This document shows positions 36,111 to 45,181 of a stretch of DNA of 64,000 nucleotides, piece after piece. A model generated the notes under the pieces. The model was given only the letters and a program-made list of their open reading frames with translations, searched no databases and had not been told where the DNA came from. Where the stretch lies: positions 86,274 to 150,273 of the forward strand of contig NZ_MTCM01000009.1 of the NCBI RefSeq assembly GCF_002000245.1, read 5' to 3'. A program made the translations under genes and the position numbers. Position 1 is the stretch's first letter. Each line of letters opens with the position of its first letter. This stretch comes from Sphingobacterium sp. CZ-UAM (lineage in GTDB: Bacteria > Bacteroidota > Bacteroidia > Sphingobacteriales > Sphingobacteriaceae).

Positions 36111-37499
36111 TTATTCTTTGTTTTTTTGTTGCTCTTTCCATTGTTTTGAAAAAGATTTTTCAGCTAGCTTGGGTAGTTCCCGTTGATCGCCCCAGGTTTT
36201 TTTAAAAAACTTTCGGAGGAAGAAGTTTTTGAATTTTCCGCCAAAGAAATCAATCAATTTTCGACGTTGTATTCCGTATGTAAACCAGCTCCAGACTTTT
36301 TGTTCTGTTTTAGTTGATAAACCCTGCTCTACGGAGTCTTTTCTGTTGACAAGAAGCATACGTTGAATATCGATGCCCACTGGGCAAACTTCTGTACATT
36401 TGCCACAAAGAGTAGACGCATAGCTCAAGTGCTTAAACTCCTTCATCCCATTTAAATGGGGAGAAATGAGCGATCCGATTGGGCCTTGATAGGTTGTCTC
36501 ATAGGTATGCCCGCCTATATTTTGATAAATGGGACACACATTTAAGCAAGCGCCACAGCGGATACAATACAGGCCCTGGCGTTGTTCTTTTTGTGCAAGC
36601 AGATTACTGCGGCCATTGTCAAGCAGGATAACATACATTTCTTCAGGTCCATCGGATTCATAGGATTGTTTTGGTCCGGTCAGTAAGGTATTGTATACCG
36701 TTAGATTTTGACCAGTACCATGGGTGGATAATAGTGGCCAAAATACCTCAAGATCCTGTATCGTCGGAATAATCTTCTCGATACCGACCACGGCAATATG
36801 TGTTTTTGGAAAAGTAGAAGTCAGACGTGCATTTCCTTCATTTTCTGTAATCGCTATACTGCCTGTTTCAGCGATTAAGAAATTAGCTCCAGTAATTCCT
36901 ACTTCTGCTGCTAAATATTTGTCTCTTAGGAGTTCACGGGCTTTCAGTGTTAACTGTTCTGCGGAGGCATCCAATGGGGTTTCAAATTTTTCGTGAAAAA
37001 GCTTAGCGATATCTTCCAGGCTTAGATGCATAGCAGGAGTGACAAAATGGTAGGGTTTCTGATCTAATAGCTGAATAATATATTCTCCCAGATCAGTCTC
37101 AATGGCTTCTATGTTTTTCGATTCCAAAAAATGATTTAACTCAATTTCTTCCGTAGCCATAGATTTAGATTTTACAATCGACCGTGTTCTTTTTCGTTCG
37201 ATGATTTTATAAATCTCCTCCCGTGCCTCGTCGGCATCATTAGCCCAGATTACTTTCCCACCACGTGCGGTAAAATTTGCTTCAAACTGTAATAGATATC
37301 GGTCTAGATTTTCCATTACTTTCCATTTGATCAAATTTGCTTTTATTTTGGTGTTTTCGAGATCTGCAAATTTGCTTTTCCCTTTTATAAAAGCAATACT
37401 GTATTTGTCGATATTGTAATTGATAATATCGCGATGTTTGGTGTCAAATGCTTTCTGCGCACTTTCCTTTAAAAACGTATTTGCCGTACTCTCTGACAT
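36111..37499 (-). CDS. LutB-type iron-sulfur protein (lactate utilisation/LUD family)
   Basis: The protein resembles LutB (YkgF), which with LutA and LutC oxidises L-lactate in many bacteria. An N-terminal LUD domain (about residues 60-300, with YHFVTPAMHLSLEDIAKLF and GANFLIAETGSIAITENEGN) is followed by two ferredoxin-type clusters. The first is C-x2-C-x2-C-x3-C at Cys312-Cys322; the second is C-x2-C-x3-CP at Cys365-Cys372. The 462-residue length fits LutB. No lutA or lutC is adjacent, so the lactate role is not secured by context. Terminators on both sides make it a single-gene unit. Confidence 0.88.
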   Translation of the reverse strand: MSESTANTFLKESAQKAFDTKHRDIINYNIDKYSIAFIKGKSKFADLENTKIKANLIKWKVMENLDRYLLQFEANFTARGGKVIWANDADEAREEIYKIIERKRTRSIVKSKSMATEEIELNHFLESKNIEAIETDLGEYIIQLLDQKPYHFVTPAMHLSLEDIAKLFHEKFETPLDASAEQLTLKARELLRDKYLAAEVGITGANFLIAETGSIAITENEGNARLTSTFPKTHIAVVGIEKIIPTIQDLEVFWPLLSTHGTGQNLTVYNTLLTGPKQSYESDGPEEMYVILLDNGRSNLLAQKEQRQGLYCIRCGACLNVCPIYQNIGGHTYETTYQGPIGSLISPHLNGMKEFKHLSYASTLCGKCTEVCPVGIDIQRMLLVNRKDSVEQGLSTKTEQKVWSWFTYGIQRRKLIDFFGGKFKNFFLRKFFKKTWGDQRELPKLAEKSFSKQWKEQQKNKE

Positions 37500-37520
37500 C
37501 TAATCTGCTGATTTTTCACA

Positions 37521-37550
37521 AAAAAAGTTGGTCGTTTCCTACCAACTTTT
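37521..37550 (-). terminator. Terminator after aspS
   Basis: AAAAGTTGGT and ACCAACTTTT form a 10-bp stem with an eight-base loop. On the minus strand it ends in seven U. It lies between the aspS stop and the lutB-type start. Confidence 0.85.
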
Positions 37551-37595
37551 AAATATAGTGTTAATAAATTGTTTCTCGAAAATCGAGCTTGAAAT

Positions 37596-39347
37596 TTATT
37601 CTTTTATATCGATATTCAGGCTTAATTCATTCAATTGTTCCTGGTGAATAGTTGATGGAGCATCAATCATGACATCTCTTCCGGAATTGTTTTTCGGGAA
37701 GGCAATCACATCTCGGATCGTATCTAGTCCAGCTAATAGTGAGACAAGTCTGTCGAAGCCAAATGCTAAGCCACCATGCGGAGGAGCGCCATAGGTAAAT
37801 GCTTCCATCAAGAAACCAAATTGTTTCTGTGCCTCTTCCGGACTAAATCCAAGATGTTTAAACATAAGGGATTGCAGCTCTCTGTCGTGAATACGGATAG
37901 ATCCGCCACCTACTTCGACACCATTTAAGACAAAGTCGTAAGCATTAGCCCTTACTTCACCGGGGTTTGTGTCCAGTAAAGGGATATCCTCTGGTTTTGG
38001 AGAGGTAAAAGGGTGGTGCATAGCATGGTAACGTGCGCTGTCCTCATCCCATTCCAATAAAGGGAAGTCAACAACCCATAGGGGAGCAAAAGTGTCTTTG
38101 TTGCGAAGACCGAGTTGCGAAGCAACTTCTAGACGTAGTTCGTTTAATTGCTTACGAACTTTATCCTTGCCGCCCGCCATAATTAATAATAGATCGCCTG
38201 GTTTCGCGTGGAACTTAGCGGCGATAGCTGTTAATTGTTCTGGTGTAAAAAATTTATCAACAGAAGATTTAACTGAACCATCTTCATTCACACGTGCATA
38301 GACTAAACCTGTAGCGCCGATTTGAGGTCGTTTTATAAAATCGGTTAAGGCATCCAATTGTTTCCTTGTGTAATGCGCGCAATTTTCGGCGTTGATACCA
38401 ACAACCAACTCCGCTGCATCAAATACAGGGAATCCCTTTTCTTTTGCGACATCATTCAATTCTACAAACTGCATTCCGAAACGGATATCTGGTTTATCTG
38501 AGCCATAAAGACGCATAGCGTCTGCATAGGTCATCCGAGGTACGGACCCAAGGTCTATGCCTTTGATCGTTTTGAAGATGTGTTTTGCCAATCCTTCAAA
38601 AATATTGAGCACGTCTTCTTGTTCAACAAATGACATTTCACAGTCGATTTGTGTAAACTCCGGTTGACGGTCGGCACGTAGGTCTTCATCACGGAAACAT
38701 TTGACAATCTGGAAATAGCGATCAAAACCTGATACCATTAAAAGTTGTTTGAATGTCTGCGGTGACTGAGGTAATGCATAAAATTCACCTGGGTTCATAC
38801 GGGAAGGAACGACAAAATCCCGTGCTCCTTCCGGAGTCGATTTGATGAGATAAGGTGTTTCTACTTCTAAAAAATTCTGAGAGTCAAGATAACGACGTAC
38901 TTCCTGAGAAGTTTTATGTCGTAAAATAAGGTTCTCACGTACCGGATTACGACGTAAATCCAGGTATCTGAATTTCATCCGGATATCGTCACCACCGTCT
39001 GTTTCGTCTTCGATTGTGAAGGGAGGTAGTTTCGCTGCATTTAATATCTCAAGGTTTGAAACCTTGATTTCAATATCTCCGGTGGAGATTTTGGAATTTT
39101 TATTGGAACGTTCAATAACCTCTCCGGTTACCTTTATGACATATTCTCTTCCCAGTTCACGGGCACTAGCACGTAAAGACGCGTCATCATCTGCATTGAA
39201 CGTTAATTGTGTGATACCATAGCGGTCTCTAACATCGATGAAAGTCATACCGCCCAAATCGCGGGATTTTTGAACCCATCCACTTAGGGTAACCGTTTTC
39301 CCTAAGTCAGCTAATGTTAATTCTCCACAAGTGTGTGTTCTGTGCAT
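37596..39347 (-). CDS. aspS: Aspartyl-tRNA synthetase
   Basis: This class IIb synthetase charges tRNA-Asp. An N-terminal OB-fold anticodon domain (residues 1-105; TLSGWVQKSRDLGGMTFIDVRDRYG) is followed by motif 2 (FRDEDLRADRQPEFTQIDCEMSFV), the bacterial GAD insertion domain, and motif 3 (GLAFGFDRLVSLLAG). The 583-residue length is the bacterial form. Presence of gatABC, which would show whether it also charges tRNA-Asn, cannot be judged from this window. It is transcribed away from the mraZ promoter region, with 434 bp between the two start codons. Confidence 0.97.
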   Translation of the reverse strand: MHRTHTCGELTLADLGKTVTLSGWVQKSRDLGGMTFIDVRDRYGITQLTFNADDDASLRASARELGREYVIKVTGEVIERSNKNSKISTGDIEIKVSNLEILNAAKLPPFTIEDETDGGDDIRMKFRYLDLRRNPVRENLILRHKTSQEVRRYLDSQNFLEVETPYLIKSTPEGARDFVVPSRMNPGEFYALPQSPQTFKQLLMVSGFDRYFQIVKCFRDEDLRADRQPEFTQIDCEMSFVEQEDVLNIFEGLAKHIFKTIKGIDLGSVPRMTYADAMRLYGSDKPDIRFGMQFVELNDVAKEKGFPVFDAAELVVGINAENCAHYTRKQLDALTDFIKRPQIGATGLVYARVNEDGSVKSSVDKFFTPEQLTAIAAKFHAKPGDLLLIMAGGKDKVRKQLNELRLEVASQLGLRNKDTFAPLWVVDFPLLEWDEDSARYHAMHHPFTSPKPEDIPLLDTNPGEVRANAYDFVLNGVEVGGGSIRIHDRELQSLMFKHLGFSPEEAQKQFGFLMEAFTYGAPPHGGLAFGFDRLVSLLAGLDTIRDVIAFPKNNSGRDVMIDAPSTIHQEQLNELSLNIDIKE

Positions 39348-39431
39348 ATCTTAATAAAAATAAAATTTATACAAAATTATTGGTTTTACTCGACAATAAC
39401 GAATTCTACTGTTCTTATTTGAATGCCGTTC

Positions 39432-39446
39432 TCCCACTTTCAACCA
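39432..39446 (-). promoter_or_regulatory. MraZ-like box pair, inverted (first)
   Basis: Read on the minus strand it is TGGTT-GAAAG-TGGGA, the 10-bp period and core of the mraZ operator, pointing toward aspS. Confidence 0.45.
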
Positions 39447-39472
39447 CACCCGTAGATATCTGTTTTTCCATC

Positions 39473-39487
39473 CACCACTTTCTCCCA
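39473..39487 (-). promoter_or_regulatory. MraZ-like box pair, inverted (second)
   Basis: Read on the minus strand it is TGGGA-GAAAG-TGGTG followed by GATGG, again with 10-bp spacing between TGG units. Confidence 0.45.
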
Positions 39488-39691
39488 TTTTTTTTGCAAA
39501 AATGGATCAAAATTAAATTTCTAGAGGGGAAATTTTTACAATTCCTTTCCCGTTTTCGGAAAAAAATAGAAAAATATCTGTCCTTGTTTTCAGTATATAT
39601 ATGAATGGAAAATGCAGTTTAACTGCTTGTAAATAAGGTTTTATGTGTTGTAAGGTGGGTGCGTTGTATTTTTTCTTGTAGCGATTTTTCG

Positions 39692-39706
39692 ATGTGGAAA
39701 ACTTTT
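39692..39706 (-). promoter_or_regulatory. DnaA-box-like 15-mer upstream of mraZ
   Basis: ATGTGGAAAACTTTT contains TGTGGAAAA, whose complement TTTTCCACA fits the general DnaA box TTWTNCACA. The identical 15-mer recurs before ftsZ at 53782-53796. Confidence 0.5.
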
Positions 39707-39715
39707 TTATGTTGT

Positions 39716-39742
39716 AAAGTGGGGGAAAGTGGGAGAAAGTGT
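39716..39742 (+). promoter_or_regulatory. MraZ operator: three tandem repeats
   Basis: AAAGTGG-GGG-AAAGTGG-GAG-AAAGTGT gives three repeats on a strict 10-bp period, 40 bp before the mraZ start. TGGGN units at this period are the binding sites of E. coli MraZ, and AAAGTGK-N3 repeats are those described for Mollicutes; both patterns fit here. TACTTTTA at 39744-39751, next to the last repeat, could be the -7 element, so bound MraZ would block the promoter. Confidence 0.8.
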
Positions 39743-39781
39743 ATACTTTTACATTTAAATTAGAATAGGATAATTGACTAC

Positions 39782-40243
39782 ATGACTCAGTTAATCGGAG
39801 AATTCGAATGCAAGCTAGACGCCAAAGGAAGGATGGTGTTGCCGGCTGCGCTCAAGAGGCAGATGCCTCATGTTGAGCGTGATGGGCTTGTTGTGAATCG
39901 TGGTTTTGAGAAGCATCTGGTTTTTTATCCGCGTGAGGAGTGGGATTTGATGACAGCTAAGCTGGCTAAGTTAAATCAATTTGATCCAAAGGTGCGGGCT
40001 TTTGTGCGTGCTTTTACGCGTGGGGCTACAGAGTTGACATTGGATGCGGCAGGACGTGTTCTGTTGCCAAAAAGCTTGCTTGAATTTGCAGGAATAACAA
40101 CAGACTTGGTTTTGGCCTGCCAGTTTAATAAGATCGAAGTTTGGTCGAAAGAAGGGTATGAAGATTTGATGGGTGATGGCGGAGTAGAGGATATATCATC
40201 TTTGGCGGCAGAGGTAATGGGGGATATTAATTTTGGAATATAG
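39782..40243 (+). CDS. mraZ: Transcriptional regulator MraZ
   Basis: MraZ controls the division and cell-wall cluster that it heads and forms ring-shaped oligomers. The 153 residues hold two SpoVT/AbrB-like domains, each with its D-A-x-G-R motif (DAKGRMVLPAALK near residue 13, DAAGRVLLPKSLL near 90). The start ATG at 39782 gives the normal MTQLIGEFECKLD. Its repeats lie just upstream, so autorepression as in E. coli is likely. rsmH begins 4 bp after its stop. Confidence 0.97.
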   Translation: MTQLIGEFECKLDAKGRMVLPAALKRQMPHVERDGLVVNRGFEKHLVFYPREEWDLMTAKLAKLNQFDPKVRAFVRAFTRGATELTLDAAGRVLLPKSLLEFAGITTDLVLACQFNKIEVWSKEGYEDLMGDGGVEDISSLAAEVMGDINFGI

Positions 40244-40247
40244 TAAT

Positions 40248-41162
40248 ATGGAGAATGTCTATCATGTTCCGGTAATGTTGCAAGAATGCATGGATGCTTT
40301 GGCGATTAAGCCTAATGGTGTTTATGTGGATGTAACTTTTGGTGGTGGTGGTCATTCCCGAGAGATACTGAAAAGACTGGGGCCGGAGGGTAAGTTGTTT
40401 GCTTTCGATCAGGATCCCGATGCGTTGGGGAATGTGATTGATGATCCTCGTTTTACATTGATCCATCAAAATTTCAGGTTCTTAAAGAATAGCCTCCGTC
40501 TGCATGGTGTGCGTACAGTGGATGGTATTTTGGCTGATCTGGGTGTTTCATCGCATCAGTTTGATGCGGCTGATCGCGGTTTTTCAATTCGATTTGATGC
40601 GGATCTGGATATGCGTATGGATCAGGTGGGGGATTTGGATGCAAAGGCAGTGTTGGCTAATTATGCTGAAGAAGATCTTCATCGGATTTTTGGTATGTAT
40701 GGTGAGATTATGAACGCAAAGTCACTGGCAAAAACAATCGTGACAGCTCGTTTGGCGCAGCCGATACATACTGTCGCTGAATTGAAAGAAGCTATCCAGC
40801 GCATGGTTCCAAAAGGAAAAGAGCATAAATATCATGCGCAGGTTTTTCAGGCTTTGCGCATTGAGGTTAACCGTGAATTGGAGGCTTTGCAAGAGTTTTT
40901 GTTGCAGACTGTTGAGGTGTTGAAAAGTGAAGGGAGATTGGTGGTGATGTCCTATCATTCCTTAGAGGACCGTTTGGTGAAAAATTTTATGGCCAAAGGG
41001 AAATTTAAAGGCGATGTTGAGAAAGATTTTTTTGGAAATGAAATCAAGCCGTTCCATGTGTTGAGCCGTAAGGCGATTACAGCATCGCCGCAGGAACTGG
41101 CTGTAAATAATAGATCGCGCAGTGCGAAACTGCGTATTGCTGAAAGGTTGGATTTGTCTTAA
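40248..41162 (+). CDS. rsmH: 16S rRNA (cytosine-1402-N4)-methyltransferase RsmH
   Basis: RsmH methylates C1402 in the decoding centre using S-adenosylmethionine. The MraW signature is complete: YHVPVMLQECMDAL, DVTFGGGGHSREIL (SAM-binding loop), DGILADLGVSSHQFD and VVMSYHSLEDRLVKNF. The ATG at 40248 gives 304 residues; a TTG five codons earlier lies inside the end of mraZ and is not needed. It is the second gene of the dcw operon; the FtsL-like gene follows after 15 bp. Confidence 0.97.
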   Translation: MENVYHVPVMLQECMDALAIKPNGVYVDVTFGGGGHSREILKRLGPEGKLFAFDQDPDALGNVIDDPRFTLIHQNFRFLKNSLRLHGVRTVDGILADLGVSSHQFDAADRGFSIRFDADLDMRMDQVGDLDAKAVLANYAEEDLHRIFGMYGEIMNAKSLAKTIVTARLAQPIHTVAELKEAIQRMVPKGKEHKYHAQVFQALRIEVNRELEALQEFLLQTVEVLKSEGRLVVMSYHSLEDRLVKNFMAKGKFKGDVEKDFFGNEIKPFHVLSRKAITASPQELAVNNRSRSAKLRIAERLDLS

Positions 41163-41177
41163 AAATGGCGTGAAAAG

Positions 41178-41591
41178 ATGAGTAGGAATACAATAAGACA
41201 GAAAGAATTGAGTGAGGAAGTTCAAGAGGAACTGCAAGAAACTGTCGAGGAAAAGGCGGAAGAAACAGAAGCGTTTATTAAAACGCTTTTTACCGTTGGA
41301 GACCTTTCCTTAAACAAAATATTGGAGTACCTACCTTTTGGGGCTTTCGTTGCTTTTCTGATGCTGTTGTATATTTCTAATCGTCACTTCGCTGAGCGAA
41401 CTATTCGGAGTATCGATAAGGTGAGCAAGGAAGTCAAAGAGTTGGGCTGGGATCACAAGTCGCTATCTGCGGAGCTTATGAAAATGTCCACGCAAACGGA
41501 AATCGCAAAACGCGTGGACTCTTTGGGTTTGAAAGAGCGGGTAGAGCCGCCGATCAAGATTGAAGTTGTAGAGAAAAAAGAAGATAAATAG
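41178..41591 (+). CDS. FtsL-like division protein
   Basis: FtsL links FtsQ/FtsB to the FtsWI synthase at the divisome. This 137-residue protein sits in the ftsL slot between rsmH and ftsI. It has an acidic cytoplasmic N-terminus (to about residue 45, Glu-rich), one membrane helix (FGAFVAFLMLLYISNR), and a short helical periplasmic part (EVKELGWDHKSLSAELMKMS) that resembles the coiled-coil of FtsL. Sequence identity to proteobacterial FtsL is not visible; the call rests on position and architecture, as is usual for Bacteroidota. It ends in a Glu/Lys tail and is followed by ftsI after 8 bp. Confidence 0.85.
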   Translation: MSRNTIRQKELSEEVQEELQETVEEKAEETEAFIKTLFTVGDLSLNKILEYLPFGAFVAFLMLLYISNRHFAERTIRSIDKVSKEVKELGWDHKSLSAELMKMSTQTEIAKRVDSLGLKERVEPPIKIEVVEKKEDK

Positions 41592-41599
41592 AGAGAGTT

Positions 41600-43717
41600 A
41601 TGAGTATCAGAAACACGATTCTTATTCGCGTCTATTTTGCCTTTGGACTTATTGTGCTACTTGCATTTATGGTATTTGGGAAAATGCTGAAGTTGCAATA
41701 TGTGGACGGGCAACATTGGAAAGCTTTAGCGGATAGTCTTTCTATTCAGGAACGTGAAGTTGAGGCTGCAAGAGGAAACATCTATTCCAATGATGGTAGT
41801 CTGTTGGCGACTTCTGTCCCTGAGTATGAACTTCGTTTTGATGCTATGGCTATTCCTGAAGAAGAAAATGAATATTTCAATCTCAAGGTTGATTCTCTGG
41901 CGATTAAATTGGCTGATTTTTTTAAGGATAAATCGTCCCGGCAATATTTGACATTATTAAAACAGGCGCGGAATAAAAAACAGCGTTATCTACTGATCAA
42001 ACGGAATGTATCGCATCAGGATCTAAAAAAAGTAAAGCAATTTCCGTTATTTAAAGCGGCTCGGGTTGGTAAAGATCGCTATCCAAGTAGTTTAATTACG
42101 GATAGACAGAATAAGCGGATCTTGCCTTTCGTGAATCTAGCGGCCCGGACCATTGGTTACAAAAATGTAAAAGAGAATATCCATGTTGGATTGGAGGGGG
42201 CATATGGTGAATATATCGATGGAAAAAGTGGGAAGAGATTGATGCAGCGTATTGCTGGAGGGGTTTGGATTCCTGTCAATAGAGATATTGAAGTTGCACC
42301 GGTTGATGGTTCGGATATCATATCTACGATTGATGTTAATATGCAGGATATGGCGCAAAGAGCACTGGAGAAGCAGATGATTGTGAGTAATGCGGATGAA
42401 GGGTGTGTTGTGATGATGGAAGTGAAGACCGGTGAGGTACGGGCGGTAGCAAATTTTATGCGGGATAAAGATGGAGTCTATCGTGAAAAGTTCAATCTTG
42501 CAATTGCGCAAAGCGCGGATCCAGGATCAACTTTTAAACTGGCCTCTTATCTGGCACTGATTGATGACAAGAAAATCGATTCCAGTACAACGATCAATAT
42601 CGGGAATGGTAACTGGCCGATTTACAAGCATACAATTCGCGATTCGCATGCACCTAAAAAATCTATAGTCTCAGCGAAGCGGGCTTTTGAAGAGTCTTCA
42701 AATGTTGGGGTTACAAAATTTGTCTATCAAGCTTATAAAGATAATCCAGATCAGTTTACATCGAAACTACATTCTTTTGGTTTTGGAAAAACGTTAGATC
42801 TACAGATTCCGGGGGAAGGTGTTCCACTGGTGAAAACGTCGAAAAGTAAATCATGGAGCGGATTGTCATTGGTGCAGATGGCTTATGGTTATGAGATGAA
42901 GATTACTCCATTACAGACCTTGACATTTTATAATGCGGTTGCAAATAATGGTAAATTGATTGCACCGCTATTCGTCAAAGAAATTAGGCATCTGGGTAAT
43001 ACGATACAAACCTTTCAGGCGAAGGTTATTAATGAAAAGATTGCTTCAGATCATGCCTTGGCAGAGGTAAGAGGGATGATGGAAGGTGTTATGACTGAGG
43101 GTACCGGCAGAAGTGTTGCCAGCCCATTGTATACATCGGGCGGGAAAACCGGGACGGCACAGATGGCCGATGGTTCGAGAGGATATGGTGCGCGTAGATA
43201 TCAGTCATCTTTTGCGGGCTATTTCCCAGCAGAAGATCCAAAATATTCCATTATTGTGGTGATTCGAAACCCGAGGAATGGATACTACGGTGCGTCAATC
43301 GCTGGGCCTGTTTTTAAAGAGTTAGCGGATATGGTCTATGCCAATGATATGGAAATGCAAGGGAAGAAATCATTCAAAGCGGTTAATGTAGGTGGAAGGA
43401 TGCCTTTGACCTTGCAAGGATCAAGAGAAGCGAGTAAGAAAGTGTATGATAAGTTGGGAATTAATACGATAAATTGGGATATGGTGGCGAGAGGTGAAGT
43501 GGACACATCGAATAGAGGTGTGCCATTTGTGGATTTGAAATATAAGGAAGGAATTGTTCCAAATGTGGTGGGAATGGGATTAATGGATGCATTGTATGTG
43601 ATGGAGAATGCGGGATTTAAAACGCATGTATCCGGAAAGGGAAGAGTGGGGGCACAGTCTTTGGCCGCAGGTCAAAAACTCCCATTTGGAACAGCGATAA
43701 ATTTAGAACTTAAGTAA
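41600..43717 (+). CDS. ftsI: Septal peptidoglycan transpeptidase FtsI (PBP3) with PASTA domain
   Basis: The class B penicillin-binding protein crosslinks septal peptidoglycan together with FtsW. One N-terminal helix (residues 8-27) anchors it, followed by the pedestal region (EAARGNIYSNDGSLLATS). The transpeptidase keeps all three motifs: SxxK at Ser310-Lys313, SSN at 366-368 and KTGTA at 515-519. A C-terminal PASTA domain (about 650-705; GIVPNVVGMGLMDALYVMENAGF) is present, absent in E. coli FtsI but common in Bacteroidota and Gram-positives. murE begins on the last base of its stop codon (TAATG), so translation is coupled. Confidence 0.96.
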   Translation: MSIRNTILIRVYFAFGLIVLLAFMVFGKMLKLQYVDGQHWKALADSLSIQEREVEAARGNIYSNDGSLLATSVPEYELRFDAMAIPEEENEYFNLKVDSLAIKLADFFKDKSSRQYLTLLKQARNKKQRYLLIKRNVSHQDLKKVKQFPLFKAARVGKDRYPSSLITDRQNKRILPFVNLAARTIGYKNVKENIHVGLEGAYGEYIDGKSGKRLMQRIAGGVWIPVNRDIEVAPVDGSDIISTIDVNMQDMAQRALEKQMIVSNADEGCVVMMEVKTGEVRAVANFMRDKDGVYREKFNLAIAQSADPGSTFKLASYLALIDDKKIDSSTTINIGNGNWPIYKHTIRDSHAPKKSIVSAKRAFEESSNVGVTKFVYQAYKDNPDQFTSKLHSFGFGKTLDLQIPGEGVPLVKTSKSKSWSGLSLVQMAYGYEMKITPLQTLTFYNAVANNGKLIAPLFVKEIRHLGNTIQTFQAKVINEKIASDHALAEVRGMMEGVMTEGTGRSVASPLYTSGGKTGTAQMADGSRGYGARRYQSSFAGYFPAEDPKYSIIVVIRNPRNGYYGASIAGPVFKELADMVYANDMEMQGKKSFKAVNVGGRMPLTLQGSREASKKVYDKLGINTINWDMVARGEVDTSNRGVPFVDLKYKEGIVPNVVGMGLMDALYVMENAGFKTHVSGKGRVGAQSLAAGQKLPFGTAINLELK

Positions 43718-45177
43718 TGATGGATTTAAAAAAAGTATTGCATGCTATCCCTGTTCAGCAGGTGGTGGGAAACCTCGAAGAGGTCGAAGTGCACTCTTTG
43801 TGCTTTGATTCCAGAAAAGTGGAGTTGGGAAGTTTGTTTATCGCTGTGCGTGGTGTTCAGACTGATGGGCATTTATTTGTGGATAAGGCCATCACTTCGG
43901 GAGCAAGGGCAGTCATCGTGGAAGAACTTCCTGCTGAAACATTGGACTCTGTGGCTTATATTTTAGTGGCAGACTCTGCGTATGCGCTGGGAGTAGCCTC
44001 GGCTAACTTCTATGGAAATCCATCTGAGCAACTTAAATTGGTTGGTGTGACAGGAACCAATGGAAAAACTACGGTGGCGACGTTGTTATTCCAATTGTTT
44101 ACCGAACTTGGATATCATGTCGGTCTGCTGTCTACAGTACAGAATCAAATCGGTTCAAAGATAATTCCTGCTACACACACGACACCAGATCCTATCCAGT
44201 TGAACCAGTTGTTGCGGAATATGGTGGATGATGGTTGTGACTACGCTTTTATGGAAGTCAGTTCACATGCGGTGGTGCAGGAGCGTATTGCAGGCTTAGT
44301 GTTTGCCGGTGCAATATTTACGAATATTACACATGATCATTTGGATTTTCACAAGACTTTTGACAACTATATCAAAGCCAAGAAGAAATTTTTTGATGAC
44401 CTGGACGTACACGCGTTTGCATTAACCAATGCTGACGATAGAAATGGTCAGGTCATGTTGCAAAATACGGTTGCCCATAAAAAAAGCTATGGCTTACGTT
44501 CTGGGGCTGATTTTAAAGCTAAGGTCATTGAAAGCCATTTTGATGGCATGTTGATGAGTATTGACGGACAGGAAGTGTGGGTCAAATTAATCGGCGATTT
44601 CAATGCCTATAATCTTTTAGCGGTATATGCTGCAGCCATCTTATTGGAGCAAGAGACGGTCAAGGTATTGACTGCCTTAAGTACATTGAAAGGGGCTGAA
44701 GGACGCTTTGAGACGATGAAATCCACCTCCGGTGTTTTTGGTATTGTGGACTATGCACATACTCCTGATGCTGTTGAAAATGTCTTAAAAACTATTAGTT
44801 CTTTGAGACGTCCGGAGCAAAAGATTATTACTGTTTTGGGCTGTGGTGGTGATCGCGACAAAACCAAAAGACCTGAGATGGCAGAAGCGGCTTTACGCTA
44901 TAGCGATCGTTTCTTGATTACATCTGATAATCCGCGCACAGAGGATCCATATCAGATTATTAAAGATATCGAGGCTGGTGTAGGAGCTGATCAGCGAGCA
45001 AAAACGCTTTCTATAGCAGACCGGAAGGAGGCGATACGCACTGCGTATCAGTTGGCAAGCCCGGGAGATATTATCTTGGTTGCAGGAAAAGGACATGAAA
45101 AATATCAAGATGTGAATGGTGTAAAACATCATTTTGATGATAAAGAAATTTTAGAGAATACATTTAACGAAAAATAG
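43717..45177 (+). CDS. murE: UDP-MurNAc-tripeptide synthetase MurE
   Basis: MurE adds the third residue of the stem peptide. The Mur ligase ATP loop is GVTGTNGKTT (GTNGKTT at 113-119), with the carbamylated-Lys region near 225 and the C-terminal substrate motif DNPR at 404-407. DNPR marks meso-diaminopimelate as the added amino acid, in contrast to the lysine-type DDPN. The peptidoglycan is therefore predicted to be of the DAP type. Two ATGs in a row (43717, 43720) could start it. mraY follows after 4 bp. Confidence 0.97.
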   Translation: MMDLKKVLHAIPVQQVVGNLEEVEVHSLCFDSRKVELGSLFIAVRGVQTDGHLFVDKAITSGARAVIVEELPAETLDSVAYILVADSAYALGVASANFYGNPSEQLKLVGVTGTNGKTTVATLLFQLFTELGYHVGLLSTVQNQIGSKIIPATHTTPDPIQLNQLLRNMVDDGCDYAFMEVSSHAVVQERIAGLVFAGAIFTNITHDHLDFHKTFDNYIKAKKKFFDDLDVHAFALTNADDRNGQVMLQNTVAHKKSYGLRSGADFKAKVIESHFDGMLMSIDGQEVWVKLIGDFNAYNLLAVYAAAILLEQETVKVLTALSTLKGAEGRFETMKSTSGVFGIVDYAHTPDAVENVLKTISSLRRPEQKIITVLGCGGDRDKTKRPEMAEAALRYSDRFLITSDNPRTEDPYQIIKDIEAGVGADQRAKTLSIADRKEAIRTAYQLASPGDIILVAGKGHEKYQDVNGVKHHFDDKEILENTFNEK

Positions 45178-45181
45178 AAAT

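Larger units (their letters stand above)
39348..39781. other. 434-bp control region between aspS and mraZ
   Basis: No gene is called here. The region carries MraZ-type repeats on the plus strand near mraZ (39716-39742), a related upstream copy (39646-39660), two inverted copies nearer aspS (39432-39446, 39473-39487), and a DnaA-box-like 15-mer (39692-39706). A 96-codon open frame across 39314-39604 overlaps the aspS start and these boxes and looks spurious. Confidence 0.7.

Noticed and set aside
39314..39604. 96-codon plus-strand frame across the aspS-mraZ gap
   Set aside because: It overlaps the aspS start antisense and runs through the regulatory boxes; aromatic-rich, low-complexity translation typical of AT-rich non-coding DNA.
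40233..40247. TTG start for rsmH overlapping mraZ
   Set aside because: ATG at 40248 gives the conserved N-terminus; the added residues are encoded by the mraZ end.
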